Shown in pieces: positions 46,617-55,903 of a stretch of 64,000 nucleotides of DNA. Both the position numbers and the translations under genes were made by a program. The stretch comes from Bacteroides stercorirosoris. GTDB lineage: Bacteria; Bacteroidota; Bacteroidia; Bacteroidales; Bacteroidaceae. The notes under the pieces were generated by a model that was not told the DNA's origin, made no database searches, and worked only from the letters and a program-made list of their open reading frames with translations. The stretch is from NCBI RefSeq assembly GCF_900142015.1, contig NZ_FQZN01000027.1:1-64000 (forward strand), read 5' to 3'. How positions within the stretch are numbered: the first letter of the stretch is position 1; the number at the start of each line of letters is the position of its first letter.

Positions 46617-48995
46617 ATGAACAAGCAGTATTTATACAGACTAAACAGTTTCATACTTCTGATATGCACCGGTATAGTTGTATGGAGCGCTCCCCAAAAA
46701 GAAAAGATCTATCAGAAAGGTTGGATAGACTTTAACAAGAATGGGAAAATGGATATCTATGAAAATCCTTCCGCCCCCATAGAGGAACGTGTTAAAGACT
46801 TGCTATCCCAAATGACAACAGAAGAAAAGACTTGCCAAATGGCTACTCTTTACGGTTCAGGACGTGTATTGGAAGATGCGCTGCCGGAGGCACACTGGAA
46901 GCAAGCGTTATGGAAAGATGGTATCGGAAACATTGACGAAGAACACAACGGGCTGGGTAGTTTCGGTTCTGAATACGCTTACCCTTATAGTAAACATGTC
47001 AAAGCGATACACGATATCCAACGCTGGTTTGTAGAAGAAACCCGTTTAGGTATTCCGGTTGATTTCACAAACGAAGGCATCCGCGGGTTGTGTCATGATC
47101 GCGCCACCTTTTTCCCCTCTCAAAGCGGACAGGGAAGCAGCTGGAACAAAGAGTTGATAGCGCGTATCGGTGAAGTAGAGGCTAAGGAAGCCGTAGCCTT
47201 AGGATATACCAACATTTATTCTCCTATCCTTGATATATGTCAGGACCCTCGTTGGGGACGTTCGGTAGAATGTTATGGTGAAGACCCTTATCTGGTGGGG
47301 CAATTAGGCAAACAAATGATTCAAAGCCTGCAAAATCACGGATTAGTCTCTACCGTCAAGCATTTTGCCGTATACAGCGTGCCGGTAGGTGGACGTGACG
47401 GAAAAACCCGTACCGACCCTCATGTATCTCCCCGTGAAATGCGTACGCTTTACCTGGAACCGTTTCGGCGCGCTTTCTGTGAAGCCGGTGCACTGGGGGT
47501 GATGAGTTCGTACAACGATTACGACGGAGAGCCGATTACAGGAAGTTATCACTTCCTGACTGAAATTCTTCGTCAGGAATATGGATTCAGAGGCTATGTA
47601 GTATCGGACAGCGAAGCAGTAGAATTCATTACCACCAAACACCGCGTAGTTTCTGACGAAGTGGAAGGAGTGGCGCAAGCCGTAAATGCAGGCTTGAACG
47701 TCCGCACCCACTTCACCCGACCGGAAGATTTCGTTCTGCCATTGCGCCAGGCAATAAAAGAAGGAAAAATATCCATGAAAACAATCGACAACCGCGTAGC
47801 CGATATCTTAAAAGTTAAGTTCTGGTTAGGACTGTTCGACAATCCCTACCGGGGAGACGGCAAGTTGGCCGAAAAGATAGTACACTGCAAGGAGCATCAG
47901 GAAGTTGCCCTTGAAGCTGCCCGCCAATCACTGGTTTTATTGAAAAATGACAATCAACTATTGCCTTTGAAGAAAACAGTGAAATCAGTAGCCGTCATCG
48001 GCCCCAATGCCGACGAACGTACTCAACTGATTTGTAGATATGGCCCGGCAAATGCTCCTATAAAGACCGTCTACCAAGGTATTAAAGAAATGTTGCCCGA
48101 TGTAGAGGTTGTTTATAAGAAAGGTTGTGAAATTATAGACAGTCATTTCCCGGAAAGTGAAATATTACCTTTCGAAAAAACTGCTGAGGAACAACAGATG
48201 CTGAACGAGGCGGTTAAAGCTGCCGGCAATGCCGAAGTAGTAATACTTGTATTGGGTGGCTCGGAACTGACAGTACGTGAAGACCGTTCACGCACCAGCC
48301 TGAACCTTCCGGGACATCAGCAAGAATTGATGCAAGCCATTTACGCAACCGGCAAACCGACTGTCTTGGTTCTGCTCGACGGACGTGCTTCTACCATCAA
48401 TTACGCCAATCAATATATTCCGACTATCATACATGCCTGGTTTCCTGGAGAATTTGCAGGAACTGCCGTTACGGAAGCCTTATTCGGCGATTATAATCCG
48501 GGCGGACGTTTAGCCGTGACTTTTCCGAAGTCAGTCGGACAAATACCTTTTGCTTTTCCTTTCAAACCAGGTTCCGATGAATCTTGCGAGACAGCTGTGT
48601 ATGGCGCCTTATATCCTTTCGGACATGGACTGAGTTATACAAATTTCAGTTATGATAATCTGCAAATCACTCCTGAAGAACAGGGGCCACAAGGAGAAAT
48701 TACAGTAAGTTGCGAAGTTACAAACACCGGAAGCAGGACAGGTGACGAAGTAGTCCAGCTATATCTTCGGGATGAAGTGAGCAGTGTGACTACCTATATG
48801 AAAGAATTACGCGGTTTCGAGCGTATTTCATTGAATCCGGGAGAAACCAAGAAAGTTACTTTCGTACTGACTCCCCAAGATCTCGGATTATGGGATAAGA
48901 ATAACAAGTTTATAGTAGAACCGGGAACATTCAAAGTCATGGTGGGGGCTTCCTCAACAGACATTCGATTAGAAGGAAAATTTAATATTAAATAG
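46617..48995 (+). CDS. GH3 family glycoside hydrolase
   Basis: A 792-residue exported enzyme (signal peptide to about residue 25). The barrel holds the nucleophile Asp331 in GYVVSDSEAVEF and KHF at about 248-250. The second domain holds LTVREDRSRTSLNLPG, with the probable acid/base glutamate. A C-terminal fibronectin-like domain (about 690-790, EVTNTGSRTGDEVVQLYL) is usual for the family. An EF-hand-like DFNKNGKMDIYE at 38-49 precedes the barrel, as in many Bacteroides GH3 proteins. GH3 covers beta-glucosidase, beta-xylosidase and others; the sugar cannot be told here. It starts 9 bases after GH42. Confidence 0.93.
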   Translation: MNKQYLYRLNSFILLICTGIVVWSAPQKEKIYQKGWIDFNKNGKMDIYENPSAPIEERVKDLLSQMTTEEKTCQMATLYGSGRVLEDALPEAHWKQALWKDGIGNIDEEHNGLGSFGSEYAYPYSKHVKAIHDIQRWFVEETRLGIPVDFTNEGIRGLCHDRATFFPSQSGQGSSWNKELIARIGEVEAKEAVALGYTNIYSPILDICQDPRWGRSVECYGEDPYLVGQLGKQMIQSLQNHGLVSTVKHFAVYSVPVGGRDGKTRTDPHVSPREMRTLYLEPFRRAFCEAGALGVMSSYNDYDGEPITGSYHFLTEILRQEYGFRGYVVSDSEAVEFITTKHRVVSDEVEGVAQAVNAGLNVRTHFTRPEDFVLPLRQAIKEGKISMKTIDNRVADILKVKFWLGLFDNPYRGDGKLAEKIVHCKEHQEVALEAARQSLVLLKNDNQLLPLKKTVKSVAVIGPNADERTQLICRYGPANAPIKTVYQGIKEMLPDVEVVYKKGCEIIDSHFPESEILPFEKTAEEQQMLNEAVKAAGNAEVVILVLGGSELTVREDRSRTSLNLPGHQQELMQAIYATGKPTVLVLLDGRASTINYANQYIPTIIHAWFPGEFAGTAVTEALFGDYNPGGRLAVTFPKSVGQIPFAFPFKPGSDESCETAVYGALYPFGHGLSYTNFSYDNLQITPEEQGPQGEITVSCEVTNTGSRTGDEVVQLYLRDEVSSVTTYMKELRGFERISLNPGETKKVTFVLTPQDLGLWDKNNKFIVEPGTFKVMVGASSTDIRLEGKFNIK

Positions 48996-49011
48996 AATAA
49001 AGATTTGTATC

Positions 49012-50163
49012 ATGAAAAAGAATTTCATCACATGCCTGAGTTTATTAAGCATCATGTCGCTCTTTTCCTGTTCATCGGAGAAAGAGTTCAATAATTGGGG
49101 AGACAAACTGACCCAATACGTAGTAGAAGATTACATGCCTGCCAAAGACTACATCTGGAATTGGAATGAAGCAGTATTCCTGAAGTTCGCCGTGGTGCGT
49201 TGCGAAAATAATATAGATAAAGATTATCTGCTTCCATACATCCAGACAGCCGTAGACTCCACCTTCCGGGATGCCAACGGACGACATCCCAATGCCGTCA
49301 TTTCAGGTTTAGGATTGGCCTATCTGGCACAAGCCACTGGCGAAGAGCGATACAGAGAAAAGGCATTTGAGATTTTTGAACAATACAAGAATATCCCCAG
49401 AGCCAGCAACGGAGGTGTATCGCACAGAGAAGAGGTGATTGAGTTATGGGACGATACCGTATATATGGTAGGTGAGTTCCTCATGCAAATGTATAAACTG
49501 ACAGGTAATAAGGAATTCCTCCAGGAAGCCATCTCCCAACTTAAAAAGCATGCGGAGAAACTGGAAGATCCTAAAACTGGACTTTGGTATCATGGATGGG
49601 ATAACGACACCATTCCTTCGCAAGATCCTTGCTGCCAGCCCGGATGGGCAGAGAATCCTAACCGGAGGAATAACGAATTCTGGGGACGTGGCAACGGCTG
49701 GATATTAATGACCCTGGTAGACTTGATGGAACTTCTCCCGGAAAATGATGAGGACTATGCTTATCTGAAAGCCTCCCTTACCAAGAAAGTCAATACACTA
49801 TATCCACTACAAGACGAAAAAACAGGCCATTGGTACCAACTCCCTGTTTATCCGGGTGAAAAAGGAAACTTCATAGAAAGTTCCAGCACGGCTATGTATG
49901 CCTACGCGGCAGCCAAAGGCATTGCGCTGGGAATATTACCGGCAGATAAATATATGCCCATGATAGAACGTGCATACGTCGGTTTAGAAGCGAACAGCCT
50001 GCAACCTGCCGGTGAATTCCTGAAAATGAAAAACATCTGCGATGGAACTTGTATTGGAGATAAAGAGTATTATTACAACAGAGGTATCGTAGATTCACGA
50101 GCTTATGCCTTTGGCATAGCTACCATGTTCTACGACCAATACCATCAATTGAAGGCTGAATAA
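49012..50163 (+). CDS. GH105 unsaturated uronyl hydrolase (second copy, lipoprotein)
   Basis: A 383-residue lipoprotein (lipobox LFSC, Cys20). Catalytic-type aspartates are in LWDDTVYM (Asp147/148), followed by His194 in WYHGWDN and WGRGNGW at 224-230, the GH105 signature. It is the last gene of the enzyme operon, 16 bases after GH3. Sequence outside the motifs differs strongly from the GH105 at 39411, arguing for complementary specificities rather than recent duplication. A long palindrome lies 38 bases downstream. Confidence 0.92.
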   Translation: MKKNFITCLSLLSIMSLFSCSSEKEFNNWGDKLTQYVVEDYMPAKDYIWNWNEAVFLKFAVVRCENNIDKDYLLPYIQTAVDSTFRDANGRHPNAVISGLGLAYLAQATGEERYREKAFEIFEQYKNIPRASNGGVSHREEVIELWDDTVYMVGEFLMQMYKLTGNKEFLQEAISQLKKHAEKLEDPKTGLWYHGWDNDTIPSQDPCCQPGWAENPNRRNNEFWGRGNGWILMTLVDLMELLPENDEDYAYLKASLTKKVNTLYPLQDEKTGHWYQLPVYPGEKGNFIESSSTAMYAYAAAKGIALGILPADKYMPMIERAYVGLEANSLQPAGEFLKMKNICDGTCIGDKEYYYNRGIVDSRAYAFGIATMFYDQYHQLKAE

Positions 50164-50201
50164 CTCCTTCAATATGCCTCCCTTTGTTTTTTATGATGCC
50201 C

Positions 50202-50264
50202 GCAAAGATAGTACGAGTTGTACGACTGAAACGGTACGAGTCATACAGCTCGTACTATCTTTGC
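50202..50264. repeat. 26-bp inverted repeat after the PUL
   Basis: Arms 50202-50227 and 50239-50264 pair over 26 bp with two mismatches; the outer 16 bp (GCAAAGATAGTACGAG) are perfect. Each arm contains TATCTTTG read outward, a -7-like element on both strands, and GTACGA/GTACGAG repeats. No U-tract follows on either side, although it may still end PUL transcription. From 50265 to the lysS promoter at 50472 I see nothing else. Confidence 0.8.
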
Positions 50265-50471
50265 AGGAACCATAAAAAAGAGAAGTAGTAAAGATATAGC
50301 AACGAAGTAGCACACCTTAATAAATACATCTTATAGCAATCGCCCTATCTCTCCCCATTACCCGCTCCCACAATCAATTACCAGCCTATAATCAAGGTAT
50401 CTATGCACACGTTGGCCCTAAACTTTTCCTAATTCTCCCTCTCTTCATGCCGATATATTGAAAATGTTTCG

Positions 50472-50479
50472 TATTTTTG
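50472..50479 (+). promoter_or_regulatory. -7 promoter element of lysS
   Basis: TATTTTTG matches TAnnTTTG and lies 28 bases before the chosen start at 50508. Confidence 0.55.
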
Positions 50480-50507
50480 TCCCCAAATAGTGTTAATGTA
50501 CAACGAA

Positions 50508-52238
50508 ATGAATGTATTAGAACTAAGTGAACAGGAAATCATTCGACGTAACAGTATGAATGAACTTCGCGCGATGGGCATCGAGCCTTATCCCGCCGCA
50601 GAGTATGTAACCAATGCTTTCTCCACTGATATAAAAGCGGAATTCAATGATGACGCTGAACCTCGCCAGGTATCCGTAGCCGGCCGTATCATGACGCGCC
50701 GTGTAATGGGTAAGGCTTCGTTCATCGAATTGCAGGACTCCAAAGGCCGTATCCAGGTGTATATCACCCGCGACGACATCTGTCCGGGAGAAGACAAGGA
50801 ACTCTACAACACTGTATTCAAACGCCTGCTCGACTTAGGCGACTTCATTGGGATTGAAGGATTCGTGTTCCGCACACAGATGGGCGAAATCAGTATCCAC
50901 GCCAAGAAGTTGACCGTACTGGCAAAGTCCATCAAACCACTGCCTATCGTGAAGTACAAGGACGGCGTTGCTTACGACTCTTTCGAAGACCCCGAACTGC
51001 GCTACCGCCAACGTTATGTGGATCTTATCGTGAACGACGGCGTGAAAGAAACTTTCCTGAAACGTGCCACCGTCATCAAGACCATGCGTGCCGTGCTGGA
51101 CGAAGCCGGATATACTGAAGTGGAAACTCCGATCCTGCAATCCATAGCCGGTGGAGCAAGTGCCCGCCCGTTCATCACACACCACAACTCACTCAACATC
51201 GATCTCTATCTGCGTATCGCTACCGAGCTTTATCTGAAGCGTCTGATTGTAGGTGGTTTCGAGGGTGTATATGAAATAGGAAAGAACTTCCGCAATGAAG
51301 GTATGGACAAAAACCATAACCCGGAATTTACCTGCATGGAGTTGTACGTACAATATAAGGATTATAACTGGATGATGAGTTTTACCGAAAAACTGTTGGA
51401 ACGCATCTGTATTGCTGTTAATGGCTGCACAGAGACCACCATCGACGGAAAAACCATCAGTTTCAAAGCCCCTTACCGCCGCTTGCCTATTCTGGATGCC
51501 ATCAAAGAAAAGACCGGCTATGACCTCAACGGCAAGAGCGAAGACGAAATCCGTCAGGTTTGTCAGGCTCTGAACATGGAAATTGACGACACTATGGGAA
51601 AAGGCAAACTGATAGACGAGATATTCGGTGAATTCTGCGAAGGAACTTTCATACAGCCGACTTTCATCACTGACTACCCTGTCGAGATGAGTCCGCTGAC
51701 CAAAATGCACCGTGAAAAAGCCGGACTGACCGAACGTTTCGAGTTGATGGTGAACGGTAAAGAACTGGCTAACGCTTACAGCGAGCTCAACGATCCCATC
51801 GACCAGGAAGAACGCTTTAAAGATCAATTGCGCCTGAGCGAAAAAGGTGATGACGAAGCTATGTTCATCGATCAGGATTTTCTGCGCGCCCTGCAATTCG
51901 GTATGCCTCCCACATCGGGCATCGGTATCGGCATCGACCGTCTGACAATGTTGATGACAGGCAAATCATACATCCAGGAAGTATTGTTCTTCCCGCAGAT
52001 GCGCCCCGAAAAAGTCATCGCCAAAGATGCTCCCGCCAAATACATGGAATTGGGTATTGCCGAAGACTGGGTGCCCGTCATCCAAAAAGCCGGTTACAAC
52101 ACAATAGAAGATATGCAAGGTGTGAATCCGCAAAAACTGCACCAGGACATTTGCGGCATCAACAAGAAATACAAACTGGAACTGACCAACCCGTCTGTTA
52201 ACGACGTAGAAGGCTGGATTGAGAAAATTAAGAATTAA
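50508..52238 (+). CDS. lysS: Lysyl-tRNA synthetase (class II)
   Basis: A 577-residue cytoplasmic enzyme charging tRNA-Lys. The N-terminal OB-fold (VAGRIMTRRVMGKASFIELQD) precedes the class II core with motif 2 (FRNEGMDKNHNPEFTCMELY) and motif 3 (GIGIGIDRLTML). The start at 50508 (MNVLELSEQEIIRRN) is chosen by recall of related Bacteroides proteins; in-frame ATG 50496 and GTG 50490 also exist. The C-terminus is about 70 residues longer than in E. coli LysS, with PVIQKAGYNTIEDMQGVNPQKLHQD, normal for this phylum. A terminator follows. Confidence 0.97.
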   Translation: MNVLELSEQEIIRRNSMNELRAMGIEPYPAAEYVTNAFSTDIKAEFNDDAEPRQVSVAGRIMTRRVMGKASFIELQDSKGRIQVYITRDDICPGEDKELYNTVFKRLLDLGDFIGIEGFVFRTQMGEISIHAKKLTVLAKSIKPLPIVKYKDGVAYDSFEDPELRYRQRYVDLIVNDGVKETFLKRATVIKTMRAVLDEAGYTEVETPILQSIAGGASARPFITHHNSLNIDLYLRIATELYLKRLIVGGFEGVYEIGKNFRNEGMDKNHNPEFTCMELYVQYKDYNWMMSFTEKLLERICIAVNGCTETTIDGKTISFKAPYRRLPILDAIKEKTGYDLNGKSEDEIRQVCQALNMEIDDTMGKGKLIDEIFGEFCEGTFIQPTFITDYPVEMSPLTKMHREKAGLTERFELMVNGKELANAYSELNDPIDQEERFKDQLRLSEKGDDEAMFIDQDFLRALQFGMPPTSGIGIGIDRLTMLMTGKSYIQEVLFFPQMRPEKVIAKDAPAKYMELGIAEDWVPVIQKAGYNTIEDMQGVNPQKLHQDICGINKKYKLELTNPSVNDVEGWIEKIKN

Positions 52239-52272
52239 AGAATTAAAAATTAAATAAGAAGATTAAAGATCG

Positions 52273-52305
52273 AAAGAGGGAAAGGATTTTCCTTTACCCT
52301 CTTTT
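52273..52305 (+). terminator. Terminator of lysS with AT-rich flanking palindrome
   Basis: AAAGAGGGAAAGG pairs with CCTTTACCCTCTTTT with one mismatch. The AATTAAAAATTAAAT tract before it and the TTTAATTTTTAATT tract after it can extend the pairing by many A-T pairs, up to the gpsA start. Confidence 0.85.
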
Positions 52306-52337
52306 AATTTTTAATTTTTAATTATTAATTTCACAAT

Positions 52338-53333
52338 ATGAAATTACCCGGAAAGATAGCCATAATGGGCGGAGGAAGCTGGGCTACAGCCATTGCAAAA
52401 ATGGTACTCGCTCAGGCTGAGTCGATAAACTGGTATATGCGACGAGATGACCGTATAACTGATTTTAAACGACTGGGCCATAACCCTGCCTACCTGACGG
52501 GCGTCAAATTCGACATGAAGCGTATCAACTTCAGCTCTAATATCAATGACGTAGTGAAAGAGTCTGATACGCTGATATTCGTCACCCCCTCTCCTTATCT
52601 AAAAGCTCACCTGAAAAAGCTGAAAACACGGATACGGGACAAATTCATCATTACTGCTATTAAAGGAATCGTACCCGATGACAACCTGATTGTATCGGAG
52701 TATTTTACGAAAGAATACGGCGTTCCGCCCGAAAACATTGCTGTACTGGCAGGTCCCTGCCATGCGGAAGAAGTAGCCCTGGAACGTCTCTCTTATCTCA
52801 CCATCGCTTGCCCGGATACAGACAAGGCATGTACCATCGCCCGACGTCTGGCCAGTTCATTCATCAAGACATCTGTCAGCAATGACGTAGCCGGCATAGA
52901 ATACAGTTCTGTGCTGAAGAATGTGTATGCCATTGCCGCCGGCATCTGTAGTGGTCTGAAGTACGGTGATAACTTCCAGGCAGTATTGATATCCAACGCC
53001 GTGCAAGAGATGAACCGCTTCCTGCAAACCGTGCATCCACTGAACAGAAATGTGAATGATTCTGTTTATTTAGGCGACTTGCTGGTAACGGGGTATTCCA
53101 ACTTCAGCCGTAACCGTACATTCGGTACAATGATCGGCAAAGGATACTCCGTGAAAAGCGCGCAGATAGAAATGGAAATGATTGCCGAAGGATATTACGG
53201 AACGAAATGTATCAAGGAAATCAACAAGCATCATCACGTCAATATGCCGATACTGGATGCCGTCTACAACATCCTGTACGAACGCATCTCGCCGATGATA
53301 GAAATTAAGCTGCTGACTGATTCGTTGCGGTAA
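52338..53333 (+). CDS. gpsA: Glycerol-3-phosphate dehydrogenase [NAD(P)+]
   Basis: Reduces dihydroxyacetone phosphate to sn-glycerol 3-phosphate for phospholipid synthesis. A 331-residue cytoplasmic protein with Rossmann motif MGGGSWATAIA at 10-20, VLAGPCHAEEVA and the catalytic-Lys segment YSSVLKNVYAIAAG typical of GpsA. Length is normal. It lies between lysS and pgi on the same strand; the 47-base gap to pgi has no terminator, so the two may be cotranscribed. Confidence 0.96.
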   Translation: MKLPGKIAIMGGGSWATAIAKMVLAQAESINWYMRRDDRITDFKRLGHNPAYLTGVKFDMKRINFSSNINDVVKESDTLIFVTPSPYLKAHLKKLKTRIRDKFIITAIKGIVPDDNLIVSEYFTKEYGVPPENIAVLAGPCHAEEVALERLSYLTIACPDTDKACTIARRLASSFIKTSVSNDVAGIEYSSVLKNVYAIAAGICSGLKYGDNFQAVLISNAVQEMNRFLQTVHPLNRNVNDSVYLGDLLVTGYSNFSRNRTFGTMIGKGYSVKSAQIEMEMIAEGYYGTKCIKEINKHHHVNMPILDAVYNILYERISPMIEIKLLTDSLR

Positions 53334-53380
53334 TCACCTGTAATTAAAATGAGTACACTGAATTTAAAACCTAGAATATT

Positions 53381-54718
53381 ATGATTAGTTTGAACATTGA
53401 AAAGACTTTTGGATTTATTTCCAAAGCATCCGTTGCCGCTTACGAAGCTCAGGTAAAAGCTGCGCAGGAAGCGTTGGAAAACGGTACCGGAAAAGGTAAT
53501 GACTTCCTGGGCTGGTTACACCTCCCCTCGTCTATCAGCCAAGAGGATTTGGCTGACTTGAAAGCTACTGCACAAGTGTTGCGCGACAACTGCGAAGTAG
53601 TGATCGTTGCCGGCATTGGCGGAAGCTACCTCGGCGCACGTGCAGTGATCGAGGCTTTGTCAAACAGCTTCACCTGGTTGCAGGAAAAGAAAACTGCACC
53701 TGTCATGATCTATGCAGGACATAATATCAGCGAAGATTATTTGTATGAACTGACTGAATTCCTGAAAGACAAGAAATTCGGCGTGATCAATATCTCCAAG
53801 TCGGGAACCACCACCGAAACCGCTCTCGCTTTCCGCCTGCTGAAAAAGCAATGCGAAGACCAACGCGGCAAGGAGATGGCAAAGAAGGTAATCGTAGCCA
53901 TCACAGATGCCAAGAAAGGCGCTGCCCGCATTACTGCTGATAAAGAAGGATACAAATCATTCATCATCCCCGACAATGTAGGCGGCCGCTTCTCCGTACT
54001 GACTCCGGTGGGCTTGTTGCCGATTGCAATTGCAGGTTTCGATATCGAAAAGTTGGTAGCCGGTGCTGCCGACATGGAAAAGGCTTGCGGTGTGAATGTT
54101 CCGTTTGCAGAAAACCCTGCCGCACAATATGCTGCTACACGTAACGAACTGTATAAGAGCGGTAAAAAGATTGAAATCCTTGTAAACTTCTGCCCCAAAC
54201 TGCACTATGTAAGCGAATGGTGGAAACAGCTTTACGGAGAATCAGAAGGTAAAGAAAACAAGGGTATTTTCCCCGCATCTGTAGACTTCTCTACCGATCT
54301 GCACTCTATGGGACAATGGATTCAGGAAGGTGAACGCACCATCTATGAAACAGTAATCTCTGTTGAGAAAGTAGACCACAAGCTGGAAGTTCCTTCGGAT
54401 GAAGCCAACCTGGACGGCCTGAACTTCTTGGCAGGAAAACGCGTAGACGAGGTGAACAAGATGGCCGAACTGGGTACGCAGTTGGCTCACGTGGACGGTG
54501 GCGTGCCTAATATGCGTATCGTTATCGAAAAACTGGATGAGTTCAACATCGGTCAGTTACTGTATTTCTTCGAGATAGGTTGCGGTATCAGTGGTTATCT
54601 GCTGGGGGTTAATCCGTTCAACCAACCGGGTGTAGAAGCATACAAAAAGAATATGTTTGCATTGCTGAACAAACCGGGATACGAAGAAGAGTCAAAGGCT
54701 ATCCAGGCAAGATTGTAA
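53381..54718 (+). CDS. pgi: Glucose-6-phosphate isomerase
   Basis: Interconverts glucose 6-phosphate and fructose 6-phosphate in glycolysis. The 445-residue length belongs to the short bacterial PGI type. Signatures: GIGGSYLGARA, ISKSGTTTETALAFR in the SIS domain, GGRFSVLTPVGLLP, and GVNPFNQPGVEAYK near the C-terminus. It is followed by a strong intrinsic terminator. Confidence 0.97.
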   Translation: MISLNIEKTFGFISKASVAAYEAQVKAAQEALENGTGKGNDFLGWLHLPSSISQEDLADLKATAQVLRDNCEVVIVAGIGGSYLGARAVIEALSNSFTWLQEKKTAPVMIYAGHNISEDYLYELTEFLKDKKFGVINISKSGTTTETALAFRLLKKQCEDQRGKEMAKKVIVAITDAKKGAARITADKEGYKSFIIPDNVGGRFSVLTPVGLLPIAIAGFDIEKLVAGAADMEKACGVNVPFAENPAAQYAATRNELYKSGKKIEILVNFCPKLHYVSEWWKQLYGESEGKENKGIFPASVDFSTDLHSMGQWIQEGERTIYETVISVEKVDHKLEVPSDEANLDGLNFLAGKRVDEVNKMAELGTQLAHVDGGVPNMRIVIEKLDEFNIGQLLYFFEIGCGISGYLLGVNPFNQPGVEAYKKNMFALLNKPGYEEESKAIQARL

Positions 54719-54745
54719 AAGAAACAAGTAACCTATAGATAGGAT

Positions 54746-54783
54746 GAGGTGTGAATGAATAAAATCGTTCACACCTCGTTTTT
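54746..54783 (+). terminator. Terminator of pgi
   Basis: Perfect 10-bp stem GAGGTGTGAA (54746-54755) with its complement (54768-54777), followed by GTTTTTTT. Confidence 0.92.
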
Positions 54784-54789
54784 TTATTG

Positions 54790-54797
54790 TATCTTTG
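54790..54797 (+). promoter_or_regulatory. -7 promoter element of the HAD hydrolase gene
   Basis: TATCTTTG matches TAnnTTTG exactly and lies 22 bases before the ATG at 54820. It overlaps a possible TTG start at 54787, which is therefore rejected. Confidence 0.65.
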
Positions 54798-54819
54798 CAG
54801 TCATAAAACAATAGGTATT

Positions 54820-55548
54820 ATGTTTCAAGAAGCTGTCACCCGTTATCTTCAATCTCACGGGTATTCACAAATCCAACTGAAGTCCGTCCTCTTTGATATG
54901 GACGGTGTATTGTTCAATTCCATGCCTTATCACGCAGATGCCTGGCACAAGGTCATGGAACGCCACGGACTGCACTTAAGCCGTGAAGAAGCTTATCTGC
55001 ACGAAGGTCGTACCGGGGCTGCCACTATAAACATCGTCTATCAACGGCAATATGGCAAAGATGCCACCCCCGAAATGATAGAGAGCATTTACGCAGAGAA
55101 GAGTGCAGAATTCAACAGTAATCCCGAACCCAAGCGTATGCCCGGCGCATGGGAAGTATTACAAAAAATAAAAGCGGACGGGCTGGTACCGATGGTAGTC
55201 ACCGGCTCCGGTCAGCATTCATTATTAGACCGTCTATCTCACAACTTTCCGGGTATGTTCCATCGTGAACTTATGGTGACTGCATTTGATGTAAAGTACG
55301 GCAAACCACATCCAGAACCTTATCTGATGGCTTTACAAAAAGGCGGATTAAAACCTAACGAAGCAATTGTTGTGGAGAATGCCCCTATGGGAGTACAAGC
55401 CGGAGCAGCGGCGGGTATATTTACGGTTGCCGTCAACACAGGCCCTATCGACGGACAAGTGTTGCTGGATGCCGGTGCGGATGTTCTATTCTCATCCATG
55501 CAGGACTTCTGTAACAATTGGGAAGATTTACGTAAAGCGTTCGGATAA
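54820..55548 (+). CDS. HAD-superfamily phosphatase, beta-phosphoglucomutase-like
   Basis: A 242-residue cytoplasmic protein starting MFQEAVTRYLQSHGYSQIQ. HAD motif I is LFDMDGVLFNSMP with the nucleophile and acid aspartates, followed by a helical cap (HADAWHKVMERHGLHLSREEAY), motif II VVTGSG, the lysine of YGKPHPEPYL and VVENAPMGVQAG. This is the subfamily of beta-phosphoglucomutases and sugar-phosphate phosphatases; which substrate is not deducible. It is a single-gene unit with its own promoter and a terminator that overlaps its last codons. Confidence 0.9.
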   Translation: MFQEAVTRYLQSHGYSQIQLKSVLFDMDGVLFNSMPYHADAWHKVMERHGLHLSREEAYLHEGRTGAATINIVYQRQYGKDATPEMIESIYAEKSAEFNSNPEPKRMPGAWEVLQKIKADGLVPMVVTGSGQHSLLDRLSHNFPGMFHRELMVTAFDVKYGKPHPEPYLMALQKGGLKPNEAIVVENAPMGVQAGAAAGIFTVAVNTGPIDGQVLLDAGADVLFSSMQDFCNNWEDLRKAFG

Positions 55549-55566
55549 AGAAACCGGACGCTTTTT
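55537..55566 (+). terminator. Terminator of the HAD hydrolase gene
   Basis: GCGTTCGG (55537-55544) pairs with CCGGACGC (55554-55561) with one G-U pair, followed by TTTTTCTTTT. From here to the promoter at 55835 I see no supported gene. Confidence 0.8.
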
Positions 55567-55834
55567 CTTTTATGAAAAAGAAAATATTTTATCTGATTAG
55601 CCCGACTTACATTTTCTCCAAATTTAACTTTTTCATTTCTTCAGAATTTAACTTCAGCTTATCAAAATATAGGCGGGAAATGTTTCATGCAGTTCATCTT
55701 CTTTCCTACAAATCATTTATTGCCAAGTATTATAGTAGTTTATTTCATTATTATGAAAGCATGATGTATAAATTGCGTTCCGAAGAGTAAAAAAAGAGTT
55801 ATCAGTTTCACCGGTTTCATTTATTCACAATTTA

Positions 55835-55866
55835 TTTGTTTTATCAAATAAATTATGATACTTTTG
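55835..55866 (+). promoter_or_regulatory. Strong promoter of the membrane-peptide / NusG-like unit
   Basis: TTTG (55835-55838) and TACTTTTG (55859-55866), spaced by 20 bases, match the Bacteroides consensus fully. The first ATG follows 37 bases later. Confidence 0.75.
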
Positions 55867-55903
55867 CCACAGAATCATATAAACAACTAACAAATATATT
55901 ATT

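Noticed and set aside
51189..51896. 235-codon frame antisense to lysS
   Set aside because: It is a shadow of the highly conserved synthetase coding frame.
54787..54819. TTG start eleven codons upstream of the HAD gene
   Set aside because: It overlaps the TATCTTTG -7 box at 54790-54797; ATG 54820 is used.
55572..55790. 72-codon frame after the HAD gene
   Set aside because: It starts within the terminator U-tract, has low-complexity F/S/Y/K composition and no promoter of its own.
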